From assembly GCA_017550645.1 (NCBI GenBank), contig JAFZOI010000025.1:1-64000 (forward strand): a stretch of 64,000 nt of DNA. Reading direction: 5' to 3'. Position 1 is the stretch's first letter; every line of letters begins with the position of its first letter. Below are positions 53,582 through 61,654 of the stretch, in pieces. The DNA comes from Oscillospiraceae bacterium. GTDB taxonomy: Bacteria; Bacillota; Clostridia; Oscillospirales; Oscillospiraceae. The position numbers were made by a program, and so were the translations under genes. The notes beneath the pieces were generated by a model. It saw only the letters and a program-made list of their open reading frames with translations. It was not told the DNA's origin and did not search any database.

Positions 53582-54775
53582 ATGGATTCGAACCGCAGAA
53601 TAAAGCTTACGATATCGAAAAAAGGCCTGCAGAAGGATTTGATATTGATTAGATTTGTTTGCGCTTATCTGGTCATGAATGCGATCAACTCCATGGTTCA
53701 GGTCACTTTCGGCGTATCAGGTTCATTGTTTACGATCATCCGATGGAGTATTTATTTAATCCTCTTCGTGATGATCGCCCTCGGCGTACTGACCTTTACC
53801 AAAACGGAGATCAGACGCTTTTTCTTACTGGAAGCGCTGGTGACGATTGTCTATATACTCAGCTTCCTGATAAACGGTTCCAATGACGCACTGAAATGGT
53901 TGATTGATTCCATCGGTATTTATATTCCGCTTGCATTCTTTTCCATGACGGTCGAGGATAAGGAGTTGTTCTACCGGAGCTTTTTGAAAACGTCATGGGT
54001 TCTGTTGGTCATTTCTTTGATTTACAGTGTTGGCATCACAGGCTACAATATGCATTTCAGCTACACGATTCTTCTCATCATCCTGCTACACCTAAATGAG
54101 GCGATGAACGGGAAAAAATGGTATTACATTCCTACCGCTGTAGAGATTATTTTGTTGCTGAGACTGGGATCCAGAGGCGCGATCGTCAGCATAGTCGTTT
54201 TTGTAGTCATCAAGATACTTGCAAACGGAACAGGCAAAAAAAAATATATTCAAGCAGCGCTGGTTGCTATTTTTGCAGGTCTTGTATTCTGGGTCATCGA
54301 TCGTTATGGTATTCAGATATATCGGTCTATTGCTAATGCAGGAAGGCAAAGCCGTTCTTTGTATCTTCTTTTTTCAGGTCAGATTTTCAGCCATGACTCC
54401 GGAAGAATCGCGCTTTGGGAAATGTCAATCCGTGCCATTCAGGAGAAGCCGGTGCTTGGTTGGGGCATTAACGGCGCACTTAGCGAATTGAGCGGGCATC
54501 CGTATCCTCACCAGTTGTTTTTGGATCTTATGCTGACGTTCGGTATACCTATAGGCTTGATACTGTCATGCATTGTTCTCGTTTCGGCGATCAGGTCATT
54601 GTTTAAGCCTGCATCCGTTCAAAAAGAACTGATGTCCATTTTCTTCTGCATCGGCTTTGTCTCTTTGATGTTCTCAGGCACGATATTTACAAACTATTAC
54701 TTTTTTATCTTCTTGGGCCTTATAAAAGTTTTCCGTGAAGATGAAAGAAAACAGCTGATCGAAGACCGCGTTTGA
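53582..54775 (+). CDS. wzy: Polysaccharide repeat-unit polymerase (Wzy, O-antigen ligase-like)
   Basis: 397 residues; ATG behind GAAAGGAA. About 10-11 TM segments. A large extracytoplasmic loop holds SIRAIQEKPVLGWGINGALS, then HPYPHQLFLDLMLTFGIP, the RxxxxxxxPxxGxG-H pattern of Wzy/WaaL polymerases. It would polymerise repeat units on the outer leaflet. AT-rich with different codon use from the left part of the window. Confidence 0.87.
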   Translation: MDSNRRIKLTISKKGLQKDLILIRFVCAYLVMNAINSMVQVTFGVSGSLFTIIRWSIYLILFVMIALGVLTFTKTEIRRFFLLEALVTIVYILSFLINGSNDALKWLIDSIGIYIPLAFFSMTVEDKELFYRSFLKTSWVLLVISLIYSVGITGYNMHFSYTILLIILLHLNEAMNGKKWYYIPTAVEIILLLRLGSRGAIVSIVVFVVIKILANGTGKKKYIQAALVAIFAGLVFWVIDRYGIQIYRSIANAGRQSRSLYLLFSGQIFSHDSGRIALWEMSIRAIQEKPVLGWGINGALSELSGHPYPHQLFLDLMLTFGIPIGLILSCIVLVSAIRSLFKPASVQKELMSIFFCIGFVSLMFSGTIFTNYYFFIFLGLIKVFREDERKQLIEDRV

Positions 54776-54850
54776 CAGATGCGGAGCGCCGTTTGCGGTG
54801 ATACGTGCATTCTGCTTTCATGTTTTAGCACGGATTGAAAAGGTTTCAAC

Positions 54851-56122
54851 ATGAACAAAATAAAAGCGCTGTTAAAAAACCCGTATATGTTTTCCGTCGT
54901 TTCCAAGGTCATGATCGTTCTGCTGGGCTTTGGATATACGGTATGCCAATCTCGCTTCCTCGGTGCATCGATTAAAGGCGATATCTCGTATATCGACAGC
55001 GTGACGAAAGTGGCGTTTATCGTTCTCGGTTTCGGGATACATCAGGCCTATCCATACTTTAAAAAGAAGACCGGAGAAAATGTCGCCCCATTTTTCCTGC
55101 GCCTGATCTGCATCCTGACGCTGATCTATTTGATCATCGCCATCGGTCTTTCGATCATCTTCCATAGCGATATCAAGCTTTTGGCCATTTTTATGCTTAC
55201 GCCTTGCCTCGTCTATAACCGTGTTGTTTCCTATATCAACATGGTCGAGACGCCAAACAAGAAAAACGCCACGGAGCTCATCGTCAACGTTTTCGAGCTG
55301 CTCGCCGTCGTTATCATCTGGCTCTTTTTTCCGCCGTCCGTCGGCTGGGGCGTTTTCCTGCTTTTGTTCAAGGATCTGCTCCTCGGCGTCATTTACACAA
55401 TCCGGCTGAGAAAACAATTCACGATACCCGTTAAGTTTACAATCAGCGGCGCGGCGGAGATACTCAGATACGGCCTTTTTCCGATGCTGTGTCTTCTGAT
55501 GACGACGCTCAATTACCGTGTTGATATCATCATGCTCAAGCAGCATGTTTCCAGCGCCGAGGTCGGCGTCTATTCTGTCGGCGTCATGCTGGCAGAAAGA
55601 GTCTGGATGATACCGGACGCATTGAAAGAAGTTATGATCTCAAATCTGACGAAGGGAAAGGACTATCAAGAGGTCGGATTTGTCATTCGCATCTGCAATA
55701 CGGTCTGCATCTTTGTCGTTTTGGCGATCGTTCTTCTCGGACAGCCGTTCATCAATCTCTTCTTCGGCGAGGAGTATTCAGAAGCCTATATCGTTACGGT
55801 GATAATATTGATAGGCGTCGTGTTTATGATCTATTATAAAATGATCGGCTCCTACAATATAGTTCACGGAAAGCAAAAGGAAAACTTTATATATCTGCTG
55901 ATCAGCGTAATCACGAACGTGATCGCCAATATGATCCTTATACCCAGATTCGGCAACAACGGCGCCGCAATAGCGAGCATCCTGTCCTACGGCATGGCCG
56001 CAGCGCTTTATACGCAGCATTTTTGCAGAAATACGGGCATGAAGCTGACACAGATGTTGATCGTCAACAAAAGAGATGTAGAAAGGATCAAATCCATTCT
56101 CATTCGAAAGAAACAGCGGTAA
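54851..56122 (+). CDS. wzx: Polysaccharide flippase (Wzx/MATE-like, MVF superfamily)
   Basis: 423 residues; about 12 TM segments. Motifs of the polysaccharide_synt family: KVMIVLLGFGYTVCQSRFLGA, FPMLCLLMTTLNYRVDIIML (TM7), SSAEVGVYSVGVMLAERVWM and NIVHGKQKENFIYLL. It flips lipid-linked repeat units to the outer face. It pairs with wzy and the priming transferase to show a Wzx/Wzy-type pathway. Confidence 0.92.
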   Translation: MNKIKALLKNPYMFSVVSKVMIVLLGFGYTVCQSRFLGASIKGDISYIDSVTKVAFIVLGFGIHQAYPYFKKKTGENVAPFFLRLICILTLIYLIIAIGLSIIFHSDIKLLAIFMLTPCLVYNRVVSYINMVETPNKKNATELIVNVFELLAVVIIWLFFPPSVGWGVFLLLFKDLLLGVIYTIRLRKQFTIPVKFTISGAAEILRYGLFPMLCLLMTTLNYRVDIIMLKQHVSSAEVGVYSVGVMLAERVWMIPDALKEVMISNLTKGKDYQEVGFVIRICNTVCIFVVLAIVLLGQPFINLFFGEEYSEAYIVTVIILIGVVFMIYYKMIGSYNIVHGKQKENFIYLLISVITNVIANMILIPRFGNNGAAIASILSYGMAAALYTQHFCRNTGMKLTQMLIVNKRDVERIKSILIRKKQR

Positions 56123-56172
56123 GTTTATTTGCAAATCGGCGCTCTTTATTTTGATCGGCGCGGAGGTGTCAT

Positions 56173-57303
56173 ATGAAAACCAAGATCATGAGATTTTTGC
56201 TGAGGCTTTTCTGGATCTTTCCGATAAAGGAAGATCGTGTCGTAGCCTGTTCGTTTAATGGCCGGCTTTTCTCCTGCAACCCGAAGTATCTGGCTATCGG
56301 CATCGCGAAAGCCGGCAAGCATCATGTATATTTTGCCATGCGCAAGGGCATGAAAGCGGAACTGCCTGAAGGAATAGAACGGGTGGATTATCAGTCGCTG
56401 AAGCATTTTTTCCTGCTCATGACGGCTAAATGCATCATTGTAAACAGCACAGGCTTTACGGCGCAGCTTCCGTACAGAAGAAGGCAGATACTGATCAATA
56501 CGTGGCACGGCGCAGGCATGTTCAAGGTATCCGGCGGGGAGATATTCAAATCTAAGAAAGCCGCGTATATCCGCACGCTGTTCAGCAAAAACACGACTTA
56601 TTTTCTCTCCTCCTCCGCGCAGTATTCCGAGCGGCAGAGCAGCGCTTTCGGCGTGGATATAAAGAAGTTTGTTCCGACCGGCCTTCCGCGGGATGATATT
56701 TTCTTTGAGGATCATCCGGAGATCATTCGGAAGGTCAAGGATTATTATCAAATCAGCTGCGAAAAAAAGCTCATTCTTTACGCCCCTACATATAGGGACG
56801 GTCCTGTAACCAGTCTGAAGGATTACGGCTTCCCACTGATGGATATTGACCGTGTCATCGAGGCGTGTCAGAAACGCTTCGGCGGAGAGTTCGTATTCGT
56901 ATTCCGCGCGCATCATGACACGATCCCGGAGAATATTGCGGATAATTGCGTCAACGCTTCGGATTATCCGGATGTTCAGGAACTGCTGTATGCCTCTGAT
57001 GTGCTTATTTCCGACTACTCTTCGCTCCAATGGGATTTTGCCCTGCAGTACAAACCGGGATTCCTGTATTCGCCGGATCTAAAACAGTATGAGAGCGTTC
57101 ATCCGTTTGCTTCCGATCCGGAGGAATGGCCGTTTGAGACCGCCGCTGACAATGACGAACTGGAAAAAATGATCATCGGGTATGATACGGACGCAGGGAA
57201 AAAACGTATAGACGATTATTTTGCGAATCTTGGGTCTTTTGAAAAGGGAAATGCGACCGAGCAGACGATGGAAATCGCATTTTACTCCGACAAAAAGCAT
57301 TGA
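56173..57303 (+). CDS. CDP-glycerol:polyglycerolphosphate glycerophosphotransferase-like protein (TagB/TagF family)
   Basis: 376 residues; ATG behind GGAGGTG. Glyphos_transf motifs: ILINTWHGAGMFKVSG (catalytic His), TNTYFLSSSAQYSERQ-like, ILYAPTYRDG, FRAHHDTIPEN and LLYASDVLISDYSSLQWDFAL. Length fits TagB rather than TagF, so it may add a single polyol phosphate to the repeat unit instead of a long chain. The donor could be CDP-glycerol (TagD) or the product of the cytidylyltransferase at 60917-61654. Confidence 0.9.
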   Translation: MKTKIMRFLLRLFWIFPIKEDRVVACSFNGRLFSCNPKYLAIGIAKAGKHHVYFAMRKGMKAELPEGIERVDYQSLKHFFLLMTAKCIIVNSTGFTAQLPYRRRQILINTWHGAGMFKVSGGEIFKSKKAAYIRTLFSKNTTYFLSSSAQYSERQSSAFGVDIKKFVPTGLPRDDIFFEDHPEIIRKVKDYYQISCEKKLILYAPTYRDGPVTSLKDYGFPLMDIDRVIEACQKRFGGEFVFVFRAHHDTIPENIADNCVNASDYPDVQELLYASDVLISDYSSLQWDFALQYKPGFLYSPDLKQYESVHPFASDPEEWPFETAADNDELEKMIIGYDTDAGKKRIDDYFANLGSFEKGNATEQTMEIAFYSDKKH

Positions 57304-57338
57304 CAGCGTATTTTAATTGGGAGGTCGCATAATCAGTC

Positions 57339-58190
57339 ATGGAAAAAATCAATTACGGACTGAATGATTTGCATGCCGTACAGCTCGATATGCTGAAAAA
57401 ACTTATTGCCGTATGTGAGGCGAATGACCTCGGTTATTTCCTTGCTTTCGGCTCCCTGCTTGGCGCGTCAAGAGATCATAGGATCATACCGTGGGACGAT
57501 TCCATTGACGTCGTCATGCCCTATGCTGATTATGAAAAGCTTACGAATCTTCCGCAGGGTGTGTGGGGCGAAAACCTGTTTATACAGACGTATTACACGG
57601 ATCCGCAGTATCCGAAGTGTTACGCAAAGTTGCGCAACAGCAGCACGACGCTCATCAAGGCGGAATACGCCGATCTTGATATCAATCAAGGGATCTATAT
57701 CAACATCATGCCCATTGTCGCTCTCGCCGATGACGCAGGTCGGCGTAACAGACAGATGAAGGATGCAAAACTTTACAAGGCCATTGCAGGGCGGAGTCCT
57801 CTGCCATCGGATGACGGCATTCTCCGGCTTTATTCATCTTTCTTGCTGAATGTGCTCCCGGATCACAGCAGACGGAAGATGCGCGAAAAGCTGAAGCAGA
57901 AGGTCATCCGGTATTCGGGAGAAAAGACAAAGGAATGCTTTGCCCTTGCCGGCGAAGTATCACTGTCGCTTCCGCTGTCGTCTTCATGGTTCGCTTCTGC
58001 GGTAAAAATGGATTTCGAAGGGATGAGCGTAAACGTACCCGCCGGATGGCATGAATGGCTCGTTCTGCGCTACGGGGATTATACGGTCGCCCCGATCTCC
58101 GAGCTGCAGGGAGACAAAACTTCGACATTTGTGACATTGAACACCCAGCGCCCGTACACCGATTACAAGGGGAAAACTTACTGCGTATAG
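57339..58190 (+). CDS. LicD family phosphotransferase-like protein
   Basis: 283 residues; ATG 57339, GGGAGG is about 14 bases upstream. N-terminal LicD domain: LFYLAF-like GYFLAFGSLLGASRDHRIIP, then WDDSIDVVMPYADYEKL. Normal members read WDDDID; here the third Asp is Ser. LicD proteins transfer phosphocholine or polyol phosphate from a CDP-activated donor to glycans. It directly precedes the importer genes (22 bases). Confidence 0.87.
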   Translation: MEKINYGLNDLHAVQLDMLKKLIAVCEANDLGYFLAFGSLLGASRDHRIIPWDDSIDVVMPYADYEKLTNLPQGVWGENLFIQTYYTDPQYPKCYAKLRNSSTTLIKAEYADLDINQGIYINIMPIVALADDAGRRNRQMKDAKLYKAIAGRSPLPSDDGILRLYSSFLLNVLPDHSRRKMREKLKQKVIRYSGEKTKECFALAGEVSLSLPLSSSWFASAVKMDFEGMSVNVPAGWHEWLVLRYGDYTVAPISELQGDKTSTFVTLNTQRPYTDYKGKTYCV

Positions 58191-58211
58191 CGGTACAGGA
58201 CGGAAAAGTCA

Positions 58212-58973
58212 ATGAAGAACAAAAAGCGAAAAGCATTAAGTGCTGTAGAATACATATGGCTGCTTATCGTCGTGATAGCGGTCTGGCAGATCGCCTCCAA
58301 TTTGGGTTTGCTGAACCCGCTTACTCTGCCGTCACCCGCCATGATCCTTAACACATTCATCTCCTTGATCAAGAAAGGTACGTTACAGAAAAACCTGTTG
58401 ATCAGCTCGCGGCGAGTTCTGACTGGTTATGCGATCGCTGCCGCTTCGGCTATCGTGCTCGGCATCCTGATGGGTCTTTCCACGCATTTCAAGAGAATGA
58501 CGGATCTGATCATACAGATCTTGAAGCCGATCCCGCCGATCTCATGGATCCCGCTGGTCATTCTGTGGTTCGGCATCGGAGAAAAAGGCAAGGTTTTTCT
58601 TATCTTTATAGGTTGCTTCTTCACTATCCTTGTGAACGTCGTGGACGGTATCCGGCGCATCGACGTCAAGCTTATCGAGCTGTCGAACTCAATGGTGATC
58701 CCGAAGCTCAAGTATGTGTTCAAAGTCGTGATCCCATATGCAGCTCCGAACATCTTTACGGGTCTGCGCGTCGGGCTCGGACAGAGCTGGATGTGCGTTG
58801 TCGCGGCGGAGCTCGTGGCGTCGTCGACCGGTCTTGGTTATATGATCATGTATGCAAGACAGTTCGGACAAACCGACGTAGTTATCGTAGGCATGCTGAT
58901 GATCGGCATCATCGGAAAGGTTATGGACAGCATACTGATGCTTATCGAGAAAAGAGTTATAAGATGGAAATGA
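58212..58973 (+). CDS. ABC transporter permease (SsuC/TauC-type)
   Basis: 253 residues with six hydrophobic segments; ATG 58212, 21 bases after the licD-like gene. MetI-like family: LKPIPPISWIPLVILWFGIG and the coupling EAA-like region GLRVGLGQSWMCVVAAELVA, both typical of nitrate/sulfonate/taurine permeases. It forms the importer with the next two genes. Confidence 0.93.
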   Translation: MKNKKRKALSAVEYIWLLIVVIAVWQIASNLGLLNPLTLPSPAMILNTFISLIKKGTLQKNLLISSRRVLTGYAIAAASAIVLGILMGLSTHFKRMTDLIIQILKPIPPISWIPLVILWFGIGEKGKVFLIFIGCFFTILVNVVDGIRRIDVKLIELSNSMVIPKLKYVFKVVIPYAAPNIFTGLRVGLGQSWMCVVAAELVASSTGLGYMIMYARQFGQTDVVIVGMLMIGIIGKVMDSILMLIEKRVIRWK

Positions 58974-59716
58974 TGGCTAACGACTATATTGCGGTGGACA
59001 ACGTCAGCAGGACATTTACCGGAGATAATACGTTCACTGCGATACAGGACATCAGCTTTACGATGGAAAAGGGAGAATTCCTTTGCATTGTCGGCCAAAG
59101 CGGGTGCGGCAAAAGCACGCTGCTGCGGATCATGTCAGGTATTGATCCGGTACATGAAGGAACCGTGACAATCAATGGGAATCTGGTGACGAAGCCGGAT
59201 AAAACTCGCGGTATGGTGTTCCAGGAGGCCAGGCTTCTGGATTGGATGAACGTGAGTAACAATGTAGGTTTCCCGCTTCAAGGGATCCCCAAGGAAGAGA
59301 AAACAAAGCTGATCGAGGAATATATATCCCTTGTCGGTCTGACGGATTTTAAAAAATCTTACCCCAGAGAACTGTCCGGCGGCATGGCGCAGCGTGTCAG
59401 TATTGCCAGAGCGCTTGTAAACCGCCCGGAGGTCATGTTTATGGACGAGCCTTTCGGAGCGCTCGACTACATGACGAAGATAAACATGCAAAACGAGCTT
59501 TTGAAGATCAGGGAAAAAAGTCAGATGACGGTCATATTCGTCACGCACGATATCGACGAAGCTGTTTATCTTTCCAACAGGATACTGGTCATGTCCAAGA
59601 ACCCGGGAAAGGTAAAAGAGATCATCGTCAACACTCTTCCGTTTCCCAGAGACAGAAACAGCGAGGAATTCATGAATATAAGAAAGCAGGTATACGACTG
59701 CTTCTTTATAAATTGA
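58970..59716 (+). CDS. ABC transporter ATP-binding protein (SsuB/TauB-type)
   Basis: 248 residues from ATG 58970, whose ATGA overlaps the permease stop. A longer frame from 58544 lies inside the permease gene and is not used; ATG 58964 and 58973 are alternatives. Walker A GQSGCGKST, Q-loop MVFQEARLLDWMNV, signature LSGGMAQRVSIARA, Walker B VMFMDEPFGALD and switch His FVTHDIDEA; RMLDW-type Q-loop is typical for the nitrate/taurine group. Confidence 0.95.
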   Translation: MMANDYIAVDNVSRTFTGDNTFTAIQDISFTMEKGEFLCIVGQSGCGKSTLLRIMSGIDPVHEGTVTINGNLVTKPDKTRGMVFQEARLLDWMNVSNNVGFPLQGIPKEEKTKLIEEYISLVGLTDFKKSYPRELSGGMAQRVSIARALVNRPEVMFMDEPFGALDYMTKINMQNELLKIREKSQMTVIFVTHDIDEAVYLSNRILVMSKNPGKVKEIIVNTLPFPRDRNSEEFMNIRKQVYDCFFIN

Positions 59717-59792
59717 CAACAAGAATAAACAAAGGAGCATCCATTGTTTATATAAAAAAACGTATCCCTTAAACTGAAAGGAGGCATTTAAA

Positions 59793-60815
59793 TTGAAAAA
59801 TGCAAAAAAGATCCTGGCTCTTGTTTTAGCGCTCACTACGCTTGCGGTCTGCCTGGCTGGATGTGCAACTGTGGGCTCCTCCGATTCCGGTAAAAAGACG
59901 GACAGCGGTTCCGGGGCAAGAGAGATCCATCTGGCGATCCAGCCTTCTGCGGCTTTCGTTCCTCTGGTAATTGCTCGTGAGAGCGGATGGATCGACGAAG
60001 CCATGAAGGAGATCGGTGTTACGGTAGTATGGACGGATTTCGAGTCTGGCCCTCCGATGAACGAATCCTTTGCCGCGGGGCAGCAGGATATCGGCGTCAT
60101 CGGTGACGTTCCGGCAGTTTCCGCCGTAGCGGCAGGACAGGACAACGTCTACATCGCGGCGGCAGAAGGCGGCCCGTCATACGGAATGCTCGTCGCGGAT
60201 GACAGCGGCATTAACGGCATCGAAGATCTTAAAGGCAAGAAGATCGGCCTTACTATCGGCTCCACGGCGCAGAATCTGACCGAAAAACTGCTTTCGAGCG
60301 TCGGTCTCGATTACAACAATGACGTGGAAGTAATCAACATTTCCACTGGCGAAGCGCAGATCGTTCTGATGAACCACGACGTGGACGCGGTCGTTATCTG
60401 GGAGCCCAACGTCAGCCGTCTGGACGCGCTTGATGGGATTCATCTGCTCGCCGACGGCGGCGACGTCGGTTTTCCCGGCATGAACGTCGTTTTCGCGAGA
60501 AAGGCATATGTCGATGCGAATCCGGATGTAGTGAAGGTCTATCTGGCGCAATATTGGAGAGCGACAAAGGCTTATGCGGAAAATCCCGACGCCTATGCTG
60601 AGATGCTGTCCGGTTATTTCAATCTTGATCCCGATCTGATCGCGCAGGCGGCAAGCAAGTATGCTTATGTCCTTCAGTTCTCTGAGGACGATATTGCGGG
60701 TCTTCAGGACACCGTGTCGTTCTTGATTAGAATTGGCAGCATAACGAATGAGATATCGGTGAAGGATCACGTAGCTGATGGTATCGCCAAAGAGGTAATC
60801 GCTGCAAATCCTTAA
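59793..60815 (+). CDS. Substrate-binding lipoprotein (SsuA/NMT1-like)
   Basis: 340 residues; TTG 59793 behind AAAGGAGG with nine bases of spacing. Lipobox LAGC near residue 24 (CLAGCATVGSS). SBP fold of the NMT1/SsuA type: LVIARESGWIDEA, FAAGQQDIGVIGDVPAVSAVAAG, EDLKGKKIGLTIGSTAQNL and VDAVVIWEPNVSRLDAL. The family binds taurine, alkanesulfonates, nitrate, bicarbonate, thiamine precursors or aromatic acids. Location in a polysaccharide locus suggests a precursor or decoration molecule (inference). Confidence 0.92.
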   Translation: MKNAKKILALVLALTTLAVCLAGCATVGSSDSGKKTDSGSGAREIHLAIQPSAAFVPLVIARESGWIDEAMKEIGVTVVWTDFESGPPMNESFAAGQQDIGVIGDVPAVSAVAAGQDNVYIAAAEGGPSYGMLVADDSGINGIEDLKGKKIGLTIGSTAQNLTEKLLSSVGLDYNNDVEVINISTGEAQIVLMNHDVDAVVIWEPNVSRLDALDGIHLLADGGDVGFPGMNVVFARKAYVDANPDVVKVYLAQYWRATKAYAENPDAYAEMLSGYFNLDPDLIAQAASKYAYVLQFSEDDIAGLQDTVSFLIRIGSITNEISVKDHVADGIAKEVIAANP

Positions 60816-60838
60816 CTTGAGGCAATGCAGCGCGATAA

Positions 60839-60887
60839 AGGTTCTGTCGGGGAGCAGAAGGTCAAGCTGTTCCCCGCAGAACCTGTT
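60839..60887 (+). terminator. Strong bulged hairpin after the binding-protein gene
   Basis: An 18-bp stem (60839-60857 with 60867-60884, one bulged T and one G-U pair), 9-nt loop; only a broken T tract follows. It may stabilise the binding-protein mRNA or terminate partially before the cytidylyltransferase. Confidence 0.6.
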
Positions 60888-60916
60888 TGCAATATTCGTT
60901 TTTGGGGGAAAGAACC

Positions 60917-61654
60917 ATGAATGTCGCCATTATTCTCGCGGGAGGGAAAGGCGTCCGGCTTGGGCTGAATGTACCAAAGCAGTTTGCAGAGGTTCTTGGA
61001 AAGCCTGTTATTGCCTACACGTTGGACATTTTTCAGCAGCATCCCGAGATCGACGCCATCGAAGTCGTCTGCGTCAAAGGCTATTTTGACGAGATGTGGG
61101 GGATCTGTCGGAAATACGGTCTGACAAAGGTAAAGTGGATCGTCGAAGGCGGAGCCTCGTTCTCGGAGTCTGTCCAAAAGGGCGTTTTTGGGCTGGAAGA
61201 CATATGCGCAGACGATGACATCGTAACGATACACACAGGCGTAGCTCCGTTCCTAGAGCCTGATTTTATTACGGACAACCTGCGCGTCTGCCGCGAGAAA
61301 GGAAACGCCATCACATCTTTTCCGCTGTACTCTCTGGCGGGAAAAAGAAACGAACAGGATCCGGAAATGACGAACGAATGGTTTGACAGAGATTCCATCG
61401 TCTGTCTTAAAAACCCTCATTCCGTCCGATATGCCCTTATCAGAGATATGTATAAGGAAGCGGTCAAGACCGGTCTTATCGACAGGGTAAAGCCATATAC
61501 GACGACGTTGATGTTCCATATGAATATTCCGATCTATCTTTCTCAGGGAAGCCAGATGAACATCAAGATCACAAAAAAAGAGGATCTGGAGCTTTTTGAA
61601 GCCTTTGTGCTGATGAAACAAAAGCAGAGAGAAAAAAATGGAAATGAAGCGTGA
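60917..61654 (+). CDS. IspD/TarI-family cytidylyltransferase paralogue
   Basis: 245 residues; ATG 60917 behind GGGGGAAAG. CTP-binding loop ILAGGKGVRLGLNVPKQFAE and the closing GSQMNIKITKKEDL are TarI/IspD-like. At the site where IspD and TarI have HDxxRPF, this protein has HTGVAPF, so the conserved Asp and Arg are replaced. It could be a ribitol-5-phosphate-type enzyme with altered substrate, or an impaired one. No TarJ reductase follows; instead an FGGY kinase overlaps its end by 17 bases. Confidence 0.85.
   Translation: MNVAIILAGGKGVRLGLNVPKQFAEVLGKPVIAYTLDIFQQHPEIDAIEVVCVKGYFDEMWGICRKYGLTKVKWIVEGGASFSESVQKGVFGLEDICADDDIVTIHTGVAPFLEPDFITDNLRVCREKGNAITSFPLYSLAGKRNEQDPEMTNEWFDRDSIVCLKNPHSVRYALIRDMYKEAVKTGLIDRVKPYTTTLMFHMNIPIYLSQGSQMNIKITKKEDLELFEAFVLMKQKQREKNGNEA

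Noticed and set aside
58544..58969. N-terminal extension of the SsuB-like ATPase
   Set aside because: It overlaps the permease gene in another frame and is Arg/His-rich nonsense; the ATPase family starts at about 58970.
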